From positions 1 through 36,776 of the forward strand of contig PWTC01000080.1 in assembly GCA_003563005.1 (NCBI GenBank): 36,776 nt of DNA, read 5' to 3'. Under the pieces are notes generated by a model that worked only from the letters and a program-made list of their open reading frames with translations, had not been told where the DNA came from and did not search any database. A program made the translations under genes and the position numbers. This stretch comes from Candidatus Acetothermia bacterium. GTDB lineage: Bacteria > Bipolaricaulota > Bipolaricaulia > Bipolaricaulales > Bipolaricaulaceae. Shown in pieces: positions 25,295 to 33,400 of the stretch (the first letter of the stretch is position 1; each line of letters starts with the position of its first letter).

Positions 25295-25323
25295 TTGCCC
25301 CGCCGCCTCGGGTAAGGTATACT
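25295..25323 (+). promoter_or_regulatory. Sigma-70-type promoter of the pyr operon
   Basis: TTGCCC (25295-25300) and TATACT (25318-25323) are exactly 17 bp apart. Transcription would begin near 25330, within CTCCGGTGAGC, and run about 80 bases to the attenuator. Confidence 0.7.
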
Positions 25324-25344
25324 ATCACTCCGGTGAGCGAGGGG

Positions 25345-25411
25345 GTTCATCGGACGTGAACGTGAGAGCGGAACGACATGAGGCGGCCCCGACGGCGGGG
25401 TCTCTTTTTTT
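25345..25411 (+). promoter_or_regulatory. pyr operon leader with intrinsic-terminator attenuator
   Basis: GGCCCCG (25385-25391) pairs with CGGGGTC (25396-25402, one G-T) around ACGG, followed by TC and seven T (25405-25411): a classical terminator placed between the promoter and pyrK. An earlier hairpin GTTCA/TGAAC (25345-25349 with 25357-25361) could be part of a switch. An open frame from GTG 25356 runs through the hairpin in frame with pyrK, so translation of the leader could melt it. Confidence 0.65.
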
Positions 25412-26126
25412 GTGGCGCCAGGCCCGGGTGATCCGCGTGGAGGGTGCCGGAGGCTATGCGGTGGTGGAGATCGCGGTCGCATCGCCGCTCTCCCCTCCCG
25501 AGCCGGGGCAGTTCGTGATGGTACGGCTTCCCGGTGGTCCCGTGCTCCCCAGGCCCATCTCCGTGCTCTCCGGGGACGGGGCGATGCTCTCCTTCCTTAT
25601 CAAGATCGACGGGGAGGTCCGACGCAGGCTGGGTACAGCTCGGGCGGGACAGCCTCTCGAGGTCCGGGGCCCCTACGGGCGGTCGTACGCCTCCGTGCTG
25701 GCGCCGGACCGCAGGTACTTCCTCGTGGGGGGTGGCAGCGGCATCGCCCCCTTGTGCTTCCTCCAGCAGAGACGTCCCGACCTGGTCTCGCATGCGGTGC
25801 TGGGTGTCCGCAACGGTGCGGTGCGTGCGCTGCTTCCCGGTGTACAGCTCATCGCCGAAGACGAGAGGGACGGAACGGCATCGGCCCGCGCGCTGCGCTT
25901 CTTGGCCGAGGAGGAAGGCGTGCTCGCCTGTGGGCCGAAAGGGATGCTTGACGCCCTGGTCCACCCCCTCCGGGGTCGTGCGGGGGTGTACTTCGTGATC
26001 GAGGAGCGTATGGCCTGCGGGATCGGCGCATGCCAAGGCTGCTCGGTGCTGGGCGCAGCGGGGGCGCTCTGCGTGTGTCGTGACGGGCCGGCCTTCCCCC
26101 TCGAGGAGCTCGCATGGCCCGCCTAG
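25410..26126 (+). CDS. pyrK: Dihydroorotate dehydrogenase electron-transfer subunit PyrK
   Basis: From TTG 25410 the product is 238 residues. PyrK carries FAD and a [2Fe-2S] cluster and passes electrons from dihydroorotate, via PyrD, to NAD. Seen are PGQFVMVRLPGG (33-43), the FAD motif PRPISVLSG, the NAD-site motif GGGSGIAPLCFL (107-118), CGPKGML, and cluster ligands Cys203, 208 and 211 with Cys221 or Cys223. The start is uncertain: TTG 25410 overlaps the terminator T-run, GTG 25428 is the next, and GTG 25356 upstream would make the hairpin coding. The end overlaps pyrD by 13 bp. Confidence 0.88.
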   Translation: MWRQARVIRVEGAGGYAVVEIAVASPLSPPEPGQFVMVRLPGGPVLPRPISVLSGDGAMLSFLIKIDGEVRRRLGTARAGQPLEVRGPYGRSYASVLAPDRRYFLVGGGSGIAPLCFLQQRRPDLVSHAVLGVRNGAVRALLPGVQLIAEDERDGTASARALRFLAEEEGVLACGPKGMLDALVHPLRGRAGVYFVIEERMACGIGACQGCSVLGAAGALCVCRDGPAFPLEELAWPA

Positions 26127-27046
26127 AACTCGGGCGGCTGGGCGTTGCCTTCGCCGGTCCGGTGGTGCTGGCGTCGGGACCGGTGGGTTTTGGTCTTGAG
26201 CTGGCCAGCGTCGGAGATATGGGGCGGCTGGGAGCGCTGACGACGAAAACCATCACGCGGCTTCCGCGTGCCGGCAACCCCGCGCCGCGCTTGGCGGACG
26301 CACCCGCGGGGACGCTCAACTCGGTCGGGCTGACCAATCCCGGACTGGAGGCATTCCGGGAGCGGATCCTTCCGAAACTACAGGATCTCGGAACCCGGAT
26401 CATCGTCAGCTTCGCCGCAGCGGACGAAGAGGAGGCGGGGTGGATCGCCCAGGAGCTGGGTCGAACTGAGGGGATCGATGCACTGGAGCTGAACCTCTCC
26501 TGTCCGAATGTCGAAGGAACACGGCCGGCGCTCGAGGCGGGGATGACCTTCCGCTGGGTACGCGCCTGCACGGACCAGACCTTGCCGCTGCTCGCCAAGC
26601 TCTCCCCGGACTCGCAGGACATCGTGGGCGTGGCCGAGGCGGCACTGCGGGGCGGGGCGGCTGGCCTCACGGTGGGCAACACGATCCAGGGGACGCGGAT
26701 CGACTGGAACACCGGCCTTCCCGTGTTCGCGCGGGTGTTCGGAGGGCTCTCCGGCCCGGCGCTGCTCCCGGTGGCCTTGGCCAAGGTGTTCGCGCTGCGT
26801 GCGGCGCTCCCCGGTGTTCCCATTGTGGGGACGGGCGGGGTGACCTCTCTGGGGGCGATGCTGGAGATGGCCATGGCCGGAGCCGACCTCGTCGGGGTGG
26901 GCACAGGGGCCATGGTCGACCCGGACCTGCCCTGGAGGCTGACGGCGGAGCTCGAGACATGGCTTGTGGGGCGGGAGATCGCTCGCTACGAGACGATTAT
27001 CTCCTGTGCCCATCGCGGAGGATTGGCGGTGGTACATGGAACGTAG
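26114..27046 (+). CDS. pyrD: Dihydroorotate dehydrogenase, class 1B catalytic subunit
   Basis: The 310-residue FMN enzyme oxidises dihydroorotate to orotate. Motifs are VVLASGPVGFG, TTKTITRLPRAGNPAPR, GTLNSVGLTNPG, the active-site Cys130 in LELNLSCPNVEG (Cys is typical of class 1), LAKLSPD, GLTVGNTIQG and GTGGVTSLGAMLEM. Together with PyrK it forms the NAD-dependent class 1B complex in the cytoplasm, common in anaerobes. The ATG lies within the end of pyrK, so synthesis is coupled. No unusual residues. Confidence 0.94.
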   Translation: MARLELGRLGVAFAGPVVLASGPVGFGLELASVGDMGRLGALTTKTITRLPRAGNPAPRLADAPAGTLNSVGLTNPGLEAFRERILPKLQDLGTRIIVSFAAADEEEAGWIAQELGRTEGIDALELNLSCPNVEGTRPALEAGMTFRWVRACTDQTLPLLAKLSPDSQDIVGVAEAALRGGAAGLTVGNTIQGTRIDWNTGLPVFARVFGGLSGPALLPVALAKVFALRAALPGVPIVGTGGVTSLGAMLEMAMAGADLVGVGTGAMVDPDLPWRLTAELETWLVGREIARYETIISCAHRGGLAVVHGT

Positions 27047-27791
27047 ACCGACAGTAGGAGTGTGTGTAGGGCTGGACCCGCATCCGAGTCTGGTACCTGG
27101 AGGGCCGCGGGCGGTGCTCGCGAGACTGGAGCAGGTGGTGATCGCCACGGCGCCGTACGCGGTGGCGTTCAAGCCGAACCTGGCGTTCTACGAGGCGATG
27201 GGCAGCGTGGGCTGGCGCGTGCTTGGCCGCGTGATCCGTCGGATACGATCCGAGTCGCCGCGGGCCATGGTGATCCTGGACGGAAAGCGCGGGGACATCG
27301 GTTCCAGTACGGCAGCCTATGCGCGGGCTGGAGTCGCACTGGACGGCGATGCGATCACGGTGAGCCCGTTCATGGGGCCAGAGGCCGCTGAGCCTTTTCT
27401 CGAGGCGGGGATGTTCGCCTTCCTGGTGGCGGCGCCCACGAGCCTCCGTAGCGGGCGCATGCTCGACCACGGGGAGCCCCCCCTGTACCTGGAGGTGGGA
27501 CGGATGGCCATCGAACTCGACGCGGCTCACGGCGGGCGGGTTGGGCTAGTGGTCGGCGCGACCCGGCCGGACCGTGCGGCGCGCTTGCACGGTCTGAGCC
27601 CTGCCCTTCCGTGGCTCGTGCCGGGTGTCGGGGCCCAAGGGGGCGAGCTGAGCACGCTTAGGCAGGCGGCGCCGGGGCACCTGTTGCTCGTGAACGCCTC
27701 CCGTTCCATCCTTGGGGCGGCCGACCCTGGGCTGGCAGCGCGTGAGCTGGCCGCGTGCGTGCATGGCGCGCAAGGAGGTACAGATGTGTGA
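27006..27791 (+). CDS. pyrF: Orotidine 5'-phosphate decarboxylase (type 2)
   Basis: From GTG 27006 the product is 261 residues. It makes UMP from OMP. The catalytic motif is LDGKRGDIGSSTAAYA (Asp92, Lys94, Asp97), with AFKPNLAFYE before it and VGATRPDRA and LVPGVGAQGG after it, the type 2 pattern. I chose GTG 27006 because PIAEDWRWYMERR then matches the N-terminal helix of this type. ATG 27036 has a slightly better ribosome site (GGTGGT) but would drop that helix. Either start overlaps the end of pyrD. Confidence 0.9.
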   Translation: MPIAEDWRWYMERRPTVGVCVGLDPHPSLVPGGPRAVLARLEQVVIATAPYAVAFKPNLAFYEAMGSVGWRVLGRVIRRIRSESPRAMVILDGKRGDIGSSTAAYARAGVALDGDAITVSPFMGPEAAEPFLEAGMFAFLVAAPTSLRSGRMLDHGEPPLYLEVGRMAIELDAAHGGRVGLVVGATRPDRAARLHGLSPALPWLVPGVGAQGGELSTLRQAAPGHLLLVNASRSILGAADPGLAARELAACVHGAQGGTDV

Positions 27792-28359
27792 GAACCTGCG
27801 CACGCTGTTCGTCTCCACGGGTGCGATCCTGGAGGGGCACTTCCGACTCTCGTCCGGGATGCACAGCACAGCCTACATCCAGTGCGCCAAGGTGCTCGAG
27901 CATCCCGACCACGCCGAGCGGTTGGGAGCGGCCCTGGCCTCTCGCCTTGGGGACCTGACCGTGGATCGGGTGGTGGCCCCTCCGATGGGCGGCGTGCTGA
28001 TCGGTCACGAGGTGGCCCGCAGCCTGCGCGTGCCCTTCCTCTTCCCCGAGAGGGATGCGGAAGGAGAACTCACCTTGCGGCGTGGGTTCACCCTGCGTCG
28101 GGGCGAACGGGTGCTGGTGGTCGAGGACGTGATCACGACCGGCCGGACGACCGTGGAGGTGTTAGAGCTGATCCACACAAGGGGCGCCAAGCCGGTGGGA
28201 CTTGCGGCCCTCGTCGACCGGTCCGGCGGTGCCCTCATCGGAGGATTCCGCCCGCATGCGCTGATCGAGATGGACCTTCCGCTCTACGCTCCCGAAGCCT
28301 GCCCTCTGTGCGCACAGGGCATCCCGGCAGTGCGCCCCGGGAGCCGACAGCAAAGCTGA
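27784..28359 (+). CDS. pyrE: Orotate phosphoribosyltransferase
   Basis: The 191-residue enzyme joins orotate and PRPP to OMP. The PRPP-binding loop is VLVVEDVITTGRTT (about 110-123). FRLSSGMHSTAYIQCAKVL and APPMGGVLIGHEVAR are typical of the pyrE group common in Thermus and Deinococcus-like lineages. The ATG has AAGGAGG upstream and lies inside the end of pyrF. It is the last gene of pyrK-pyrD-pyrF-pyrE. The C-terminus holds a CPLC pair. Confidence 0.93.
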   Translation: MCENLRTLFVSTGAILEGHFRLSSGMHSTAYIQCAKVLEHPDHAERLGAALASRLGDLTVDRVVAPPMGGVLIGHEVARSLRVPFLFPERDAEGELTLRRGFTLRRGERVLVVEDVITTGRTTVEVLELIHTRGAKPVGLAALVDRSGGALIGGFRPHALIEMDLPLYAPEACPLCAQGIPAVRPGSRQQS

Positions 28360-28400
28360 GCCTTGCGGAGGCGTGCAAGGAAACGCCACAATGCCCCTGT

Positions 28401-28419
28401 ATGGCGCCGTAGGCGCCAT
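28401..28419. repeat. Perfect short inverted repeat between pyrE and the helicase gene
   Basis: ATGGCGCC and GGCGCCAT, eight bases each, flank GTA. Without a T-run it is a poor terminator. A possible TTGCGG / CACAAT promoter (28363-28392) would place it at the 5' end of the helicase message. Confidence 0.5.
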
Positions 28420-28429
28420 GTGGATGCCG

Positions 28430-30460
28430 ATGAACACAGTTGAAGGGCGACTCCCGTGGCTTGATGATCTGAACCCCGAGCAACGTGCCGCCGTGACCCA
28501 TGAGGGCGGCCCGCTGCTCGTGGTCGCCGGCGCGGGGACGGGCAAGACGCGCACGCTCGCCTACCGGGTTGCGTACTTGGTGGCCACGGGCGTGGATCCT
28601 TCACGCATCCTGCTTCTCACCTTCACCCGTCGGGCCGCTCAGGAGATGGTCGCCCGTGCGGCGGCGGTCCTGGCGCGCAGCGGGCTGTCGGTGGGGACGG
28701 TGTGGGGAGGGACGTTCCACTCCGTCGGGCACCGCATCTTGCGTATCTACGGGGCTGTAGCGGGACTGTCGGAGGACTTCACCGTGCTCGATCGGGGCGA
28801 CGCCGAGGACCTGATGGCACTCCTGGTACAGGAGCTGGAACTGCGCGATGCGGACCGGCGTTTCCCGCGCAAGTCGACCTGTCTTGATATCTACTCACGA
28901 TGCGTTAACGCGGGCGATGCGCTGGAGGACGTGCTGGTGCGCCAGTTCCCGTGGTGCGCCGAGTGGGAAGGCGAGCTGCGATCCTTGTTCCGCCACTACG
29001 AGGAACGCAAGCAAGGCCGTCGGGTCCTGGATCTCGACGATCTCCTGCTCTACTGGGCTGAGCTCGTGACGGATTCCGCGGTCGCGGACAAAATCGCCGA
29101 TAGGTTCGAGCATATCCTGGTCGACGAATACCAGGACACGAACAGAGTCCAGGCCCGTATCCTCCGAGGGATGCGACGGACACGCCCCGGCCTCACGGTC
29201 GTCGGGGACGACGCGCAGAGCATCTACAGCTTCCGCGCTGCCGAGGTGCGCAACATGCTTGACTTCCCAGGTGAGTTCGCCGGGACGACCGTACTCCCCC
29301 TGGAGCGGAACTACCGCTCTGTCCAGCCCATCCTTGCCACCACGAACCTCCTCATCGCCCAGGCGACACAGCGGTACACGAAGGATCTATGGAGCGCCCG
29401 GGGCGATGGAGCCCGGCCTGTCCTCCTCACGTGCGCCGACGAGGCCGATCAAGATCGGCAGGTCATCGAGCGCGTGCTGCAGCACCACGCCCGCGGGGTC
29501 CCCCTGCACGCCCAGGCGGTGTTGTTCCGCGCCGCGCACCTCTCGGCGACGCTCGAGCTCGAGCTTGGGCGCCGTGGCATACCGTTCCGCAAGTACGGCG
29601 GGCTACGCTTCCTCGAGGTGGCCCACGTCAAGGACGCGCTTGCCTTTCTGCGCGTGGCCGAGAACCCGATGGACGAGATGGCCTGGTTTCGGGTGCTCCA
29701 GCTGCTGGAGCGGGTGGGGCCCGTCACGGTAAGGCGCGCCATGGGGCACCTCGCCGAGCACGGCCATGACCCTTCGGCGATCGCCTCACTGAAGGCGCCC
29801 GGCGGCGCGCGGGAGGGCCTCGAACGGCTGGGGGCGCTGCTGGGCGAGCTGCGCGCCGTGCCCGAGCTGGCGCCGGCCGAGCAGCTCGAGCGTGTGCGGG
29901 CCTTCTACGGCCCCATGCTCGGCAGGCTCTACGAGAACCCCGAGGCCCGGGGGCGCGACCTGGAGAGCCTGATTTGGATCGCCTCTGGTTACGGCCGTCG
30001 CCGCGAGTTCCTGGTGGATCTCCAGCTGGACCCACCGAACTCCACCAGCGATCTTGCTGGCCCCCCACACAAGGACGAGGACTGGCTCGTCCTATCCACC
30101 ATCCACTCCGCGAAGGGCTGCGAGTGGGATGTGGTGTACGTGATCCACGCTGCCGACGGCTTTCTCCCCTCGGACATGGCGTGCGGCACGCCGGAGGAGA
30201 TCGAGGAGGAGCTCAGGCTCACCTATGTGGCGCTCACCCGGGCTCGTGATCATCTCCATGTAATGTGGCCGCTCCGCTACCATACCCGCCGCGCCGGCTT
30301 CCGTGCCCAGCACAGCTATGCACAACTGTGTCGGTTCTTCACGCCTCCGGTTCTGGCGACGATGGAATGTGTCGCGAGTGCGCCGCCTCCGGAAGAACGC
30401 GAGCACCTCATCGACATCGATGAGGATATCACCGCGCGCGCTCGTCGTCGTTGGGACTAG
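28430..30460 (+). CDS. UvrD/PcrA/Rep-like superfamily 1 DNA helicase
   Basis: From ATG 28430 the product is 676 residues. It has the SF1A helicase motifs: Q-motif LNPEQRAAV, Walker A AGAGTGKTR (33-41), TFTRRAAQEM, GTFHSVGHRIL, motif II VDEYQDTN, VVGDDAQSIYSFRAA, LERNYRS, VLSTIHSAKGCEWDVVYVI and VALTRARDHLHV. Such enzymes unwind DNA 3'-5' in repair. Several in-frame ATGs (28391, 28418, 28424, 28430) are possible; the last gives the usual distance to the Q-motif, whereas 28391 has AAGGAA but would translate the inverted repeat. No nuclease domain is attached. Confidence 0.92.
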   Translation: MNTVEGRLPWLDDLNPEQRAAVTHEGGPLLVVAGAGTGKTRTLAYRVAYLVATGVDPSRILLLTFTRRAAQEMVARAAAVLARSGLSVGTVWGGTFHSVGHRILRIYGAVAGLSEDFTVLDRGDAEDLMALLVQELELRDADRRFPRKSTCLDIYSRCVNAGDALEDVLVRQFPWCAEWEGELRSLFRHYEERKQGRRVLDLDDLLLYWAELVTDSAVADKIADRFEHILVDEYQDTNRVQARILRGMRRTRPGLTVVGDDAQSIYSFRAAEVRNMLDFPGEFAGTTVLPLERNYRSVQPILATTNLLIAQATQRYTKDLWSARGDGARPVLLTCADEADQDRQVIERVLQHHARGVPLHAQAVLFRAAHLSATLELELGRRGIPFRKYGGLRFLEVAHVKDALAFLRVAENPMDEMAWFRVLQLLERVGPVTVRRAMGHLAEHGHDPSAIASLKAPGGAREGLERLGALLGELRAVPELAPAEQLERVRAFYGPMLGRLYENPEARGRDLESLIWIASGYGRRREFLVDLQLDPPNSTSDLAGPPHKDEDWLVLSTIHSAKGCEWDVVYVIHAADGFLPSDMACGTPEEIEEELRLTYVALTRARDHLHVMWPLRYHTRRAGFRAQHSYAQLCRFFTPPVLATMECVASAPPPEEREHLIDIDEDITARARRRWD

Positions 30461-30470
30461 AGACGGGTGC

Positions 30471-32264
30471 TCAGTCTACGGTAAGCGTTTTGCTTAGGTT
30501 GCGCGGGAAGTCGGGATCGATGCCCAAGCGAACGCTGAGCTGGTAGCTGGCAAGCTGCAGTGGGAGCACCGCCAGGAGTGCCGTGACCTCCGGCTCGGCT
30601 TGGGGAAGCTGGATAAGGTGGTGCACGTTGGCCGCGAGCAGGGCATCGGGGGCGGCTACAGCTACGGCCACACCTCCGCGGCAGGTGACCTCGCTCACGT
30701 GGCTGACCACCATCGGCGCGTCGCCCGGGGCACAGACGAACAACACTGGATACCCCTCATGCACCGCCGAGAGCGGCCCGTGCTTGAACTCAGAGCTCAG
30801 CATCCCCTCGCAGTGGATGTACGTGACCTCCTTGAGCTTCAACGCCCCTTCCAGGGCGATCCCCAGAGTGAGGCCGTAGCCCAGCGTGTAGGACTCCGCG
30901 AGCGGCGCCAGAAGATCGGCGATGGTGTCCACGCCAGCGCTCGTGGTGCGCAGCGTCTCCTCGATGAGCTCGGGAAACCCCTCCCAGCGGATGGGGGTGC
31001 CTCCGTGGCGCAGCCGATCCGCGAGCCACATGAAGAGCAGTGCCTGGTTCAGGAACGTCTTCGTGGCCGGGACGCTCGTCTCATAGCCGCAGACGAGCGG
31101 GAGGTAGCGGTCGCAGGCGTGCATGAGTGAGCTGCCGATCACGTTGAGGACGCCAAGCATACGTGCCCCTGTGCCCCGCGCCCCTTTGAGTGCGCTGAGG
31201 ACATCCTTGGTCTCGCCGCTCTGGCTCACCCACACCACGACATCACGCGGGGAGAGCGTGTGGGCCAGGGTTTCACGGAACTGGGGGGCGAGCGCGGCGA
31301 CCGCTGGGATGCCGGCCAGCCGGTTGAGGGACGCCGCCCCAAGCAGGCACGCGTGGTAGCTGGTCCCACACCCCACGAGGTACAAACGTCGTGCTGTCCG
31401 AATCTCTTCCAGGAACCCCGCCACTTCGGTGGACGCTTCCAGGTAGTGCAGGAGGTCACGGGCCCGACGCGGTTGCTCGTGGATCTCCTTGAGCATGAAG
31501 TGCGCGTGACCTCCCTTCTGGGCCGCCTCGACGTCCCACTCGACCGTCTCCGGGGCGCGCTCGACCGGGACGCCGTCCTCGATTCGCCGTATCTCGACGC
31601 GGTCCCACCGTAGGATGACCATCTCCCCGTCCTCCAGGCGCACCACGCGTTGGGTGAGCGGCAGGAGGCTTGGCAGGTCCGATGAGATGTAGGTCGCGTC
31701 GTCTCCCAGGCCGGCGGCCAGCCCTGAGCCCTGCTTGACCGCGTAGAGCGTGTCGTCGTCGATAGAGCCGATGACGAAGGCGTAGTCGCCCTCGAGATCT
31801 CGCGTCGCTAGGCGGACAGCCTCCTCCATGGGGTGTCCGCGGTCGACGTAGCGCTCGACTGCATGCACGCAGGACTCCCCGTCGTTCGTGCCTCGCACGG
31901 TCATGCCTTCGGCGAGGAACGCTTCCCGCAGTTGGACGTTGTTGACGATGTTGCCGTTGTGGGCTCCGACGAGGTCGCCGTCGGAGTCAAGGTGAGGCTG
32001 GGCGTTCTCGTGGGAGGGGGCACCAAAGGTGGCCCATCTGAGCTGCACCATGCCTCGGCGGCCGCGGAGTTCTGCGAGACGGAGCCGCTCGTTGACGTCG
32101 TCGACTCGACCTACATCCTTGCGGAGATCGACCGTGCCGTCATCCGCTACGGTCGCGCAGCCGACCGAGTCATAGCCTCGATAGGCGAGCCGGCGGCCTG
32201 CCTCGACGAGGAGCTCGCCGAGCAGCCGTTCATCACGTGCCACCACCCCGAAGATCCCGCACAT
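30471..32264 (-). CDS. glmS: Glutamine-fructose-6-phosphate aminotransferase, variant glutaminase site
   Basis: The 597-residue enzyme makes glucosamine-6-phosphate for cell-wall precursors. The N-terminal MCGIFGVV with Cys2 as nucleophile, two SIS domains (about 280-410 and 450-590; GCGTSYHACL, VSQSGETKDV, EGMLSSEFKHGPL) and the tail PRNLSKTLTVD are all present. The glutamine pocket differs from the common form: RWATF replaces RWATHG (Phe80), and NAQPH replaces NAHPH (Gln89). This looks like a subfamily I recall from other anaerobic lineages. GGAGGGG precedes the ATG, and TACAAT at 32286-32291 is a likely -10. Confidence 0.92.
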   Translation of the reverse strand: MCGIFGVVARDERLLGELLVEAGRRLAYRGYDSVGCATVADDGTVDLRKDVGRVDDVNERLRLAELRGRRGMVQLRWATFGAPSHENAQPHLDSDGDLVGAHNGNIVNNVQLREAFLAEGMTVRGTNDGESCVHAVERYVDRGHPMEEAVRLATRDLEGDYAFVIGSIDDDTLYAVKQGSGLAAGLGDDATYISSDLPSLLPLTQRVVRLEDGEMVILRWDRVEIRRIEDGVPVERAPETVEWDVEAAQKGGHAHFMLKEIHEQPRRARDLLHYLEASTEVAGFLEEIRTARRLYLVGCGTSYHACLLGAASLNRLAGIPAVAALAPQFRETLAHTLSPRDVVVWVSQSGETKDVLSALKGARGTGARMLGVLNVIGSSLMHACDRYLPLVCGYETSVPATKTFLNQALLFMWLADRLRHGGTPIRWEGFPELIEETLRTTSAGVDTIADLLAPLAESYTLGYGLTLGIALEGALKLKEVTYIHCEGMLSSEFKHGPLSAVHEGYPVLFVCAPGDAPMVVSHVSEVTCRGGVAVAVAAPDALLAANVHHLIQLPQAEPEVTALLAVLPLQLASYQLSVRLGIDPDFPRNLSKTLTVD

Positions 32265-32333
32265 GGACCCCTCCTCGAAAGGGCGATTGTACGACAGACC
32301 GTAACGAGCTTCCGGTTTGAGCCCCGGCGGCCC

Positions 32334-33131
32334 TCACACGGCGAAGGAGAGGAAGGCCAACAGGTCTAGGTATGCCTCGCAGGCGAAGCGGACGCCGTGG
32401 CTCCCCGACGCCTGAGCCCCCGGGTAGAACGAGGCCCGGTAGGCATGTGCGTGGTGCCTGAACGTGGCCTCGCAAAGGAACATGGACGGCAGCGTGAGCA
32501 GGCAGCGATCGACGTCACCGGCCAGGGCATGCCGCACACCCTCGGCGATCCCCTTCCGGGCTCGTTCGGGGTGTAAGGAGACCACAGAGTCACCCACGCC
32601 ACGCAGGCTGGCCCAGGTGACGATCCCCGGATTCACCTCGCGCACGTGTTCGCAGAGAGCGGCGTCGCCCGAAACGAACGGAACGGGAACGCCTACCGAC
32701 GCCGCGGCGTAGGCGTTGACCAGGAACTCCGAGGCAGGCAGGCCGTTGAGCAGCAGGCTCGACAGCCGTCCGGAGAATGTGTGTGCCAGAGGGTTCCCGT
32801 CCGAGCCTGCGCCTGCGTGGTATCCCAGCAGCAGCAGCGCGTCGAAGGAGTTGTCCAGCTCCTGGACCATGCTGAACGGGTGGCCGCTCCAGCCACGCAC
32901 CAGAGACACCTCCTCCGGCAGCGTCTCGGCATCCAAGTTGCGCCCGTTGCCGTGTGCGTCCTTCACCCAGATCTCGTCCGCGCCGGCGTCCAGACAGGCG
33001 CGGCAAGCTGCCGCGACCTCGCGGGTCATCCGTTCCCGGAAGGGGGCGTACTCCTGGCTGCTTGCCTTGGTCTCGTCCCAGTGTGCGATGCCGGCTACCC
33101 CTTCGATGTCCGCGCTGATGTAGATTTTCAT
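32334..33131 (-). CDS. dppA: M55-family D-aminopeptidase (DppA-like)
   Basis: The 265-residue zinc peptidase resembles Bacillus DppA, which cleaves D-Ala-containing dipeptides. Metal ligands of the family are at their usual places: Asp8 and Glu10 (SADIEGVAGI), His60 (KDAHGNGRN), His105 (GYHAGAGS) and Glu135 (SEFLVNAY). The N-terminus MKIYISADIEGVAG is diagnostic. GGAGGAG precedes the ATG. It lies 69 bp upstream of glmS on the same strand, and both act in cell-wall sugar or peptide turnover. No dipeptide transporter genes are nearby. Confidence 0.93.
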   Translation of the reverse strand: MKIYISADIEGVAGIAHWDETKASSQEYAPFRERMTREVAAACRACLDAGADEIWVKDAHGNGRNLDAETLPEEVSLVRGWSGHPFSMVQELDNSFDALLLLGYHAGAGSDGNPLAHTFSGRLSSLLLNGLPASEFLVNAYAAASVGVPVPFVSGDAALCEHVREVNPGIVTWASLRGVGDSVVSLHPERARKGIAEGVRHALAGDVDRCLLTLPSMFLCEATFRHHAHAYRASFYPGAQASGSHGVRFACEAYLDLLAFLSFAV

Positions 33132-33199
33132 GCGTCTCCTCCTTCAGGCTCGATCATACCGCAGCCCAGCATCGGGGGGGGACACACGGACGGGACCGC

Positions 33200-33205
33200 T
33201 ATAAT
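33200..33205 (+). promoter_or_regulatory. -10 box of the rubredoxin operon
   Basis: A perfect TATAAT lies 30 bp upstream of the rubredoxin start. No clear -35 is seen (GGGACA at 33179-33184 is only 15 bp away), so an activator or a GC-rich control region may be involved. Confidence 0.5.
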
Positions 33206-33235
33206 GGCCGACCCGAGGAGGGGAGGTGAATGGAG

Positions 33236-33397
33236 ATGAGCAAATGGGAGTGCACGGTGTGTGGATGGATCTACGATCCGACGGTAGGCGATCCCACCCA
33301 AGGGATCCAGCCTGGGACGCCGTTCGACGAGTTGCCGGAGTCCTGGGTCTGCCCAGAGTGCGGCGCCCCGAAGGACATGTTCGAGGAGCTGGGGTAG
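33236..33397 (+). CDS. Rubredoxin
   Basis: This 53-residue protein reads [18 protein letters not shown] at the start, then [19 protein letters not shown] and [16 protein letters not shown]. The two CxxCG pairs bind a single iron. It carries one electron from the flavoprotein encoded next to it to rubrerythrin and superoxide reductase. An ATG at 33230 would add two residues; ATG 33236 matches homologues, and the site GAGGAGGGGAGG serves either. Only three bases separate it from the reductase gene, so the two are cotranscribed. Confidence 0.97.
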   Translation: MSKWECTVCGWIYDPTVGDPTQGIQPGTPFDELPESWVCPECGAPKDMFEELG

Positions 33398-33400
33398 CGC

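Noticed and set aside
25326-25340. PyrR-binding-loop-like TCCGGTGAG before the pyr attenuator
   Set aside because: It matches the core of the PyrR site, but it lies at or before the predicted transcription start and the flanking stem bases do not pair well, so it is unlikely to be a full PyrR element.
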